A DNA stretch of 10,280 nucleotides from Acidithiobacillus montserratensis (GTDB taxonomy: Bacteria; Pseudomonadota; Gammaproteobacteria; Acidithiobacillales; Acidithiobacillaceae): the NCBI RefSeq assembly GCF_018853465.1, contig NZ_JABBOU010000141.1, forward strand, positions 1-10,280. The letters are read 5' to 3'. The position numbers were made by a program, and so were the translations under genes. The stretch's first letter is position 1. Each line of letters begins with the position of its first letter. Positions 5,868 through 10,280 of this stretch are shown piece after piece. Under the pieces are notes generated by a model. The model did not search any database, was not told the DNA's origin, and saw only the letters and a program-made list of their open reading frames with translations.

Positions 5868-6124
5868 TACAACCCCCCCTGATACTTGAGGGAGACTTCG
5901 GCGCATTGCGGGCAGACATGCACCTGCACCGCCATTTTCTTTTCAAAGGCTTCCTCGCCGTCATCCGCGAGTTGCCCGAAAATGGCGCCCGCCGCCGCGC
6001 CGGCCAGTCCTGTTAATCCCCCCATGCGAATACCGTGGTTGCCCAGATACTGCATGGGGGTCTGGCAACGAGGGCAAGGCTGCTGTGGGACCTGTTGTGG
6101 TTGGTGTTCTCCGAATCCAAACAT
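5867..6124 (-). CDS. Small split zinc-ribbon protein with a Gly/Ala-rich middle
   Basis: This 85-residue protein has two CxxC knuckles, CPRC (17-20) and CPQC (71-74), the arrangement of a four-cysteine zinc ribbon whose halves are about 50 residues apart. Between them lies GGLTGLAGAAAGAIFGQL (35-52), a small-residue-rich hydrophobic stretch resembling a glycine zipper, followed by an acidic segment (DDGEEAFE). Zinc binding is expected from the motif. Membrane insertion or oligomerisation through the glycine-rich part is possible but not shown. The ATG at 6122-6124 is preceded by AAGGAGAG. The stop overlaps the next start by one base. I cannot name a family. Its role next to a type IV secretion channel is unknown. 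Confidence 0.8.
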   Translation of the reverse strand: MFGFGEHQPQQVPQQPCPRCQTPMQYLGNHGIRMGGLTGLAGAAAGAIFGQLADDGEEAFEKKMAVQVHVCPQCAEVSLKYQGGL

Positions 6125-6141
6125 GAAAACTCTCCTTTGCC

Positions 6142-6372
6142 TTACAGCATCTCTTCTGCTTCATCGAGCAGGTTCCGCGCGTCGGCAATGACGCCGCCCT
6201 TGTCGCGCTCCTTCTCGATGAGCCCGATGATCTTGTTGATCTCGGCGGGCTTGCGGTCGAAGCGTTCGGCCAGGGCCTTGACGGCTTCTTTCACTTCTTC
6301 CTGCATTCGCGCAATCTTGCTGCGCTGATTCAGAATGTCTTGCAGCCCTTCCTTGATGGCGTCTTTCTCCAT
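6142..6372 (-). CDS. Short alpha-helical coiled-coil protein, unknown function
   Basis: This 76-residue, highly charged protein is almost entirely helical by composition, with Lys/Glu/Leu heptad-like spacing (ILNQRSKIARMQEEVKEAVK, about 13-32) and a second region KPAEINKIIGLIEKERDKGG (41-60). The pattern of a long helix, a FDRKPAEINKII segment and an acidic end faintly recalls small phage DsbA-type double-stranded-DNA-binding proteins, but the likeness is too weak for a name. The start is ATG 6370-6372, which has an AGGAG eight bases upstream. An in-frame upstream Met at about 6453 would overlap the preceding gene and adds sequence with no protein-like character. The gene follows the previous stop by four bases. 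Confidence 0.75.
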   Translation of the reverse strand: MEKDAIKEGLQDILNQRSKIARMQEEVKEAVKALAERFDRKPAEINKIIGLIEKERDKGGVIADARNLLDEAEEML

Positions 6373-6376
6373 GGGA

Positions 6377-6646
6377 TTACTCCTGTACTGTCGGGTGAGA
6401 TGAAGCCGCAGCATTGGCTGCAGCGCGGGTTTGTTCTGCCACGTCCGCCCCATAAATCCCGCTCCACCGGTCCAGCCAGCCGCGGGCCATCAAGCGGTTT
6501 GGCAGGGACAACAGGAAACGGACACGGCAGCAAAGCCGGCGAAAGTCCAGACGGCCATCGTGTCCTCCGGCGGCAACGGTGACACAGGTGGAGCAGGGAG
6601 TGGTGTCCTGAATTGCGGGGCAATGGCGATTAGCGACGTGGATCAT
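6377..6646 (-). CDS. Small Cys/Arg-rich hypothetical protein
   Basis: This 89-residue ORF exactly fills the gap between the ribbon-helix-helix gene, which it overlaps by 17 bases, and the coiled-coil gene, which begins four bases after its stop. Its TAA lies inside the spacer between that gene's AGGAG and ATG, as in tightly packed operons. A GGAAG about ten bases before the ATG may serve as ribosome binding site. The protein has five cysteines (9, 18, 21, 39, 40), an Arg-rich middle (RLDFRRLCCRVRFLL) and an Ala-rich tail. The C-terminal half (SLPNRLMARGWLDRWSGIYG) looks the most protein-like, so translation might start internally. No family is recognised. The case for it is mostly positional. 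Confidence 0.5.
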   Translation of the reverse strand: MIHVANRHCPAIQDTTPCSTCVTVAAGGHDGRLDFRRLCCRVRFLLSLPNRLMARGWLDRWSGIYGADVAEQTRAAANAAASSHPTVQE

Positions 6647-6914
6647 GAAGGGATTCTTCCAGCAGGTGATCGACCAGCGCCGACAGGCTCCAGTTGTTGC
6701 CCTTCAACCGCTCGATGCGCTCCAGCACATCCGACGGCAGGGAAACCGACATGGGCCGCAACCCCAGCCCTGGACGGCGCTTGTCGCGAGGCTGTCCGGC
6801 ATTGGCCAGTTCTTCATCGGTCATCGCCCGCACCTTGCGGGTGATGATGGCGGTGCGTTCCTGCGAGGAAATTCCCGCTTCGGCGAACTGGCTACGGACA
6901 TTGAAATACGCCAT
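6630..6914 (-). CDS. Ribbon-helix-helix (CopG/MetJ/Arc-like) small protein
   Basis: This is a 94-residue protein. Residues 53-89 (RPMSVSLPSDVLERIERLKG, then NWSLSALVDHLLEESL) have the strand-helix-helix layout of the ribbon-helix-helix DNA-binding fold: an alternating polar/hydrophobic strand, a helix, a short turn and a second helix. The N-terminal half is charged (SSQERTAIITRKVRAMTDEE) with no recognised domain. Such proteins act as dimeric repressors or as relaxosome accessory factors that bind near oriT. Here it could regulate the operon or serve in DNA processing, which is inference from the fold. Its ATG overlaps the VirB10 stop by one base (TGATG) and its ribosome binding site is weak, so translation is probably coupled to the upstream gene. 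Confidence 0.75.
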   Translation of the reverse strand: MAYFNVRSQFAEAGISSQERTAIITRKVRAMTDEELANAGQPRDKRRPGLGLRPMSVSLPSDVLERIERLKGNNWSLSALVDHLLEESLHDPRR

Positions 6915-8302
6915 CAGGATTGCCCCGGGAGTGCGTATGGATTTGGTTTTGGCGCATGAGAGGTCTCGATACGGGCAGGACCGGTTTGCATCGCCGGGTT
7001 GTATGGGCCGGGGAATACCAGATCCTTGCTCACAACGACGTTGAAGACATAACCTGCGGGGATCGTGATGGTCGGGGCAATGTCGATGTACTTCTGCAGG
7101 AGTTGTCCTTCCACCTGCCCGAAGGTCTGCGCCAGGCTCTGTTCGCCATCCTGCAATGCTTCATTGCCAGATACACCCGTGGTGTTGCTGGACGTGCTGG
7201 TGGGGCTCGCAACCGCCATGCCGATATCCACCAGAGATAAGAGCATTGCATTCTTGAAGATGAGCCAGGTGTGATCATTCACATTGCCGGCAAATCCGGC
7301 ATATCCCTTGCCCCCGGCTGCGCCAAAGGCGGGCAGGTCAATGGTGGTGCCATTCGGAAATTCGACACGAGTCCAGACCGCCAACAGGCGATTGACGCCT
7401 AGCGTGGTCTGGGTGTTATAGGTGCCTACCAGTTTGCTTCCCGCGGGAATCAGGAGTGTCGCGCCGTTGACGCTGGAATACACGTTGCGGCTTACTACGG
7501 CGGAGATTTCACCGGGGATATAACTCTTGATGCCATCATCCAGAACGGCAGGGATGATCGTGCCCTGAAGCAGTTCAAAGGGGCTGATCTCGCGAGTGAC
7601 CAGAGTGGGAGAGGTGTCATCTGCTGGCTTTTTCTGTTTGCCGTTCTTCTGCTGCTCCGCCGCTAGAACGGCGGCCTGTTCCGCTTCCAGAGGCGCCGTT
7701 GCCGCCTGCGCCGCTACCGCCGGGGCAGGCGCAGCAGAGGCCCCCGCACTTTGTCCCCAGTTCAGCCCATTGCTGTCTTGGCCGTTGCTGCCGCCAATGC
7801 TCGCCTCAAAAGCGGCGTCCTGTGCCGCGTAGGGATTCTTTTTCGGCACCGCAGGCGTCGCCTGCCCCGGGGTTGTGGCCTGCCCGCTTTGCTCTTTTGC
7901 ACCGGGCGCAAGGGGATGACCATAGGCATCTGGTGTCTTTGGCTTTGCCGGAAGTGTTTTGGGCTTTTTGGGAGGCACGCCAGGCTGATTCGTGCCGCTG
8001 GCCGGGGCAATCTTGCTGCTCTGGTGCGTTTTGCCACTCCCGTCCAGAGGGTTGTGATGCTGGATGTATTCGTACCCGCCATAAATTGCCACTCCGGCCA
8101 CAGCGGCAATGATATACAGAGGCCGCTTGCTGATGTGGGTGGCCAACTGGTTAGGATTCGGCTTGGCATGGATGCCTTTCTGGGTCGTGGGATTGCCTGT
8201 GACCGGACCATTGGCCGAGTTCGTCACGCCACCAGCAGGGTTCTGCCTGGCTGCAATGTTCCGGTTCCGTGCGTCCAGCAGGGATTTCAACGGGTTTTTC
8301 AC
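6914..8302 (-). CDS. trbI: TrbI/VirB10-family conjugal transfer protein
   Basis: This 462-residue protein should span both membranes and form the core complex with VirB7/VirB9-like partners. It has a short cytoplasmic N-terminus, one membrane helix (about 61-79, PLYIIAAVAGVAIYGGYEYI), a long Pro/Ala/Lys-rich periplasmic linker (85-235) and the conserved VirB10/TrbI C-terminal beta domain (about 237-435). The domain shows PFELLQGTIIPAVL (241-254), LIPAGSKLVGTYN (284-296), VWTRVEFPNGTTIDL (309-323) and a likely antenna region (NAMLLSLVDIGMAVA, 351-365). Length is normal for the family. The start is GTG at 8300-8302: it overlaps the previous stop as GTGA, with AAGGAGG seven bases upstream, and no in-frame ATG lies nearby. 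It would be translated together with the VirB9-like genes upstream. Confidence 0.95.
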   Translation of the reverse strand: MKNPLKSLLDARNRNIAARQNPAGGVTNSANGPVTGNPTTQKGIHAKPNPNQLATHISKRPLYIIAAVAGVAIYGGYEYIQHHNPLDGSGKTHQSSKIAPASGTNQPGVPPKKPKTLPAKPKTPDAYGHPLAPGAKEQSGQATTPGQATPAVPKKNPYAAQDAAFEASIGGSNGQDSNGLNWGQSAGASAAPAPAVAAQAATAPLEAEQAAVLAAEQQKNGKQKKPADDTSPTLVTREISPFELLQGTIIPAVLDDGIKSYIPGEISAVVSRNVYSSVNGATLLIPAGSKLVGTYNTQTTLGVNRLLAVWTRVEFPNGTTIDLPAFGAAGGKGYAGFAGNVNDHTWLIFKNAMLLSLVDIGMAVASPTSTSSNTTGVSGNEALQDGEQSLAQTFGQVEGQLLQKYIDIAPTITIPAGYVFNVVVSKDLVFPGPYNPAMQTGPARIETSHAPKPNPYALPGQS

Positions 8303-9291
8303 TGATGGTCCTCCTTCGTCTCCCCATGGGTCAGACGGACTTCGGTAATCTGCTTTTTCGCACCAATCACCATCAGGTCCAGGCGCCAGGGGTCAGCGTT
8401 GACCACCAGCGTTTTGCCGTGATCCACCAGACGGGAAGACGCATACCAGGATTTTCCAGCCCGGTTCTCCGGCAAGACCAGAGGCGCTGATTGCAGTGGC
8501 TTGTCAAAATGCACAAAAGTCTGTGTGGGTGAGCTGGATGCGGTCAGCGGCATCATTGTCTGGCAGTCCCCCGTTGCACATTGCTGTGTCCAGTTGACGG
8601 ACAGTTTCGTCGCTACGATGGCGGGGTGACTGCTTGCGTCCTTTTGTAGACGCAGGTCTGTTCCGCCCCGTACCGTGCGGCTGTCCGGGCTTGTGGGCAG
8701 GAGCGGCACAACCGCAGCCCGTTCCTGGTCACGATAGAAGGAAAGCTGTGGCGTGTAGCGATGAACACCCGACACGAGGCCCACGGTGTAGGTCAGCAAG
8801 TGCCCATGCGGTCCTGTGGCAAGGATCTGCAGGTTGGATTTCAATCCCGGAAAGCGGGGAGAGATGGCAATTACGGCATGGTCTCCGGCCACCATGGTCT
8901 TCACGATCCACTGGGTGGCAGGCGCGCCCAGGAACCCACTGGGCACCGCCTTGCGGTTCAGCACAATGGTCGAGAAATTTCCGGGGCTGGTCTGCAGGAC
9001 GGGTACTTGCAATCCCAGAGGATAGATGACTGCCCCATCTCCCCAGGCAAGAACCGGCAGACCTTGTATCCGTCCAGCACGCCAGGCGCTCCACAGAGAC
9101 TGTTCTTCTATGGTCAGTGGCAGTCCACCGCGTCCGATCAGGTCACCGGCGTCCTTCACAACCGACCAGGCTTGCGCGGTATTCATGGCGTCACCCTGAG
9201 CGATGCCCACACCATCATCCGATGAAAATGATGGGGCCGCTACCGCCATGGTAGGAAACAGGGCTGAAAGCAAAAGGGTTTTCAGGCGCAT
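8299..9291 (-). CDS. Second, divergent VirB9/TrbG-like outer-membrane core protein
   Basis: This 330-residue protein has an N-terminal signal peptide (MRLKTLLLSALFPTMAVAA, cleavage likely near 18-19). The N-terminal beta domain (about 88-180) shows ISPRFPGLKSNLQILATG, like the KPxxxGLxTNLxIxTD motif of TrbG. The C-terminal VirB9-like domain (about 230-320) has TQTFVHFD, LVLPENRAGKSWYASSRLVD, LVVNADPWRLDLMV and TEVRL. The canonical TrbG start of the first domain (CxPLxxCxI) is changed to VLQTSPGNFSTIV, with no cysteines there. Two cysteines occur at 238 and 243 (NWTQQC, GDC), matching a pair in the neighbouring VirB9. ATG 9289-9291 follows a GAGGAG and overlaps the previous stop by one base. 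It sits where RP4-type systems place trbH. It is homologous to, but clearly diverged from, its neighbour. Confidence 0.8.
   Translation of the reverse strand: MRLKTLLLSALFPTMAVAAPSFSSDDGVGIAQGDAMNTAQAWSVVKDAGDLIGRGGLPLTIEEQSLWSAWRAGRIQGLPVLAWGDGAVIYPLGLQVPVLQTSPGNFSTIVLNRKAVPSGFLGAPATQWIVKTMVAGDHAVIAISPRFPGLKSNLQILATGPHGHLLTYTVGLVSGVHRYTPQLSFYRDQERAAVVPLLPTSPDSRTVRGGTDLRLQKDASSHPAIVATKLSVNWTQQCATGDCQTMMPLTASSSPTQTFVHFDKPLQSAPLVLPENRAGKSWYASSRLVDHGKTLVVNADPWRLDLMVIGAKKQITEVRLTHGETKEDHQ
8310..8316 (-). promoter_or_regulatory. Shine-Dalgarno sequence setting the GTG start of trbI
   Basis: AAGGAGG on the minus strand lies seven bases before GTG at 8302-8300. It is the strongest ribosome binding site seen in this operon. 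It settles the choice of a non-ATG start that overlaps the preceding stop codon by four bases. Confidence 0.75.
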
Positions 9292-10280
9292 CAGGAGACT
9301 CCTCGTTGAATATTCACCACTTCATGGCCTAACCGTAACCGGATTTTGTGGGGCACGGAGTCGATTACGATCAGGTGCCCACGGATCTGCGTATCGATAC
9401 CGATTTCCTTTCCGGTGCGGTTGTACGCCTGCACCATGGGGAAGCCCCCATGACTGGCGAGACCCACCGGCATCTGGATGAAAGTATGGGTGCCATCGTC
9501 GTAGACTCGCAGCGGGCGAATGGCGCCACAGTCGGAGGCGCCAAACCACCCGCCGCCGCCACAATGGTCGGTCCAGTTCGTGTGGATGGCATCCACGGGT
9601 ACCAGGGGAAGCGGCAGCACGGGAACCGTTTCTGGTGTCGTGAGCGAAGACTTCGACTTGCCGGTATTGGTATGGAGTTTGGCTAACGCCTTGCTGGACC
9701 AGCTTCGCAGGGTCCCATGGGTCGATGCGATCCGGAGAATCGGCACATAGGCGTTTTTGTCCGATACCAGGCGCACCTGGTAATTTACGGCTTTCCCATC
9801 CTTGCTGGCTGCGGCAACCACCAGATTCTGATGAAGACCGGCAAACTTGGGACTGAGAAAGATTTCCGGCTGTTTGCCCACCATGGCCTGCTGCACGTTC
9901 CATTCCGCAGGACTGATGCCGACGGTCGTAACCGGTTTGGTTCCGGCAGGCAGCGCGATGACGCAGGTATGCAGTGGTGAACACACCAAGGCAGGGCGCC
10001 CGGACAGGCTGACAATGGCGCCGTCCGCCGCCCCGATGACGGGCGGGGTTACGTCCACTTTGCTGGATGTCGCGATGGACTGTTTGGCGAGCAGGGCGGT
10101 GGCAGGGCTTTCCTTGCCCTCTGGGGGTGTCTCGATGGTCTGATTCCAGACTTTCTGTGCCGCCAGATGTGCGGACTGCGCGGGAGAAAGGTGGATGGCG
10201 GGCACGACATAGGCGCTTTTCGTAGAGACGGTACTGGCCGTAGTCGCTGTTACAGGCGCCGTACTGGCTTTTGCGGCGGG
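9291..10280 (-). CDS. trbG: VirB9/TrbG-family conjugal transfer protein (5' end outside window)
   Basis: The frame is open through the right edge of the window, so the gene is partial. A GTG at 10203-10205 is only an internal Val candidate: upstream codons continue as an Ala/Thr-rich stretch (ASTAPVTATTASTVSTKSAY), probably the linker after a signal peptide that lies outside. Visible TrbG features are VCSPLHTCVIALPAGT (the CxPLxxCxIxLxxG motif), ISPAEWNVQQAMVG, FLSPKFAGLHQNLVVAAASK, and the C-terminal domain with THTFIQMPVG, FPMVQAYNRTGKEIGI, LIVIDSVPHKIRLRLG and VVNIQRG. VirB9/TrbG forms the outer-membrane part of the secretion channel with VirB10 and a lipoprotein. An extra cysteine pair (NWTDHC ... 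GASDC) precedes the last domain and is shared with the next gene. Downstream spacing is a one-base overlap. Confidence 0.93.
   Translation of the reverse strand, partial: PAAKASTAPVTATTASTVSTKSAYVVPAIHLSPAQSAHLAAQKVWNQTIETPPEGKESPATALLAKQSIATSSKVDVTPPVIGAADGAIVSLSGRPALVCSPLHTCVIALPAGTKPVTTVGISPAEWNVQQAMVGKQPEIFLSPKFAGLHQNLVVAAASKDGKAVNYQVRLVSDKNAYVPILRIASTHGTLRSWSSKALAKLHTNTGKSKSSLTTPETVPVLPLPLVPVDAIHTNWTDHCGGGGWFGASDCGAIRPLRVYDDGTHTFIQMPVGLASHGGFPMVQAYNRTGKEIGIDTQIRGHLIVIDSVPHKIRLRLGHEVVNIQRGVS

Larger units (their letters stand above)
1360..10280 (-). other. Conjugation (type IV secretion) operon, at least twelve genes
   Basis: All genes from the window's right edge to 1360 lie on the minus strand. 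Junctions are one-base overlaps (9291, 6914, 5867), four-base overlaps (8299-8302, 4503-4506), a 17-base overlap (6630-6646) or gaps of 4-22 bases. No gap is large enough for an ordinary promoter or terminator, so one transcript entering from beyond 10280 is expected. The gene order is VirB9, VirB9-like, VirB10, six small genes, HU, VirB1, VirD4. VirB4, VirB6, VirB8, VirB11 and the relaxase are not present here. Confidence 0.85.

Noticed and set aside
6373..6453. An upstream extension of the coiled-coil gene to a Met at about 6453
   Set aside because: The added residues overlap another likely gene, and the ATG at 6372 has its own AGGAG at proper spacing.
1..10280. CRISPR arrays, tRNA or rRNA genes, tandem repeats, oriT
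   Set aside because: No regularly spaced repeats, tRNA-like cloverleaf or rRNA sequence was seen. No nic-site consensus could be recognised, and the relaxase gene that would guide the search is not in the window.

Overview
The window reads as one end of a conjugative (type IV secretion) gene cluster on a plasmid or integrative element of a proteobacterium. It abuts a short AT-rich stretch that carries insertion-sequence debris. The conjugation block (about 1300-10280, all on the minus strand) is GC-rich. The left 1.27 kb is visibly AT-rich and carries plus-strand genes. The codon style and the mix of VirB9/VirB10/VirB1/VirD4 homologues with an HU-like protein would fit an Acidithiobacillus-type or other gammaproteobacterial host, but that placement is a weak guess.

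Left flank. Positions 1-113 hold the last residues of an IS30-family transposase and the end of that insertion sequence, cut by the window edge. Next come a small ORF broken by a -1 frameshift (162-439), an intact four-helix membrane protein of unknown role (526-1170), and a 21-codon ORF with a Shine-Dalgarno sequence that looks like the start of a gene cut off near 1250-1272. The AT-rich to GC-rich switch occurs there and is the likely edge of a recombination or insertion event.

Conjugation operon, read right to left. A VirB9/TrbG protein is open to the right edge (9291-10280). It is followed by a second, divergent VirB9/TrbG-like protein (8299-9291), VirB10/TrbI (6914-8302), six small proteins (a ribbon-helix-helix-like protein, a Cys/Arg-rich protein, a coiled-coil protein, a split zinc-ribbon with a Gly/Ala-rich segment, a single-pass membrane protein and a YbjQ/DUF74-like protein), an HU/IHF-like DNA-binding protein, a VirB1-like lytic transglycosylase and a VirD4/TraG coupling ATPase (1360-3924). 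Genes overlap by 1-17 bases or are spaced by 4-22 bases, so the block is almost certainly one operon. A short ORF stop/start-coupled to the coupling-protein gene suggests the operon once continued leftward.

How they may work together. VirB9 and VirB10 build the outer-membrane core channel, VirB1 opens the peptidoglycan, and VirD4 feeds DNA-protein substrate to the channel. The HU-like and ribbon-helix-helix proteins could act on DNA at the relaxosome or on the operon promoter. The other small proteins lie where known systems carry different genes and are the least explained part. VirB4, VirB6, VirB8, VirB11 and the relaxase are not in the window; if present, they lie outside it.
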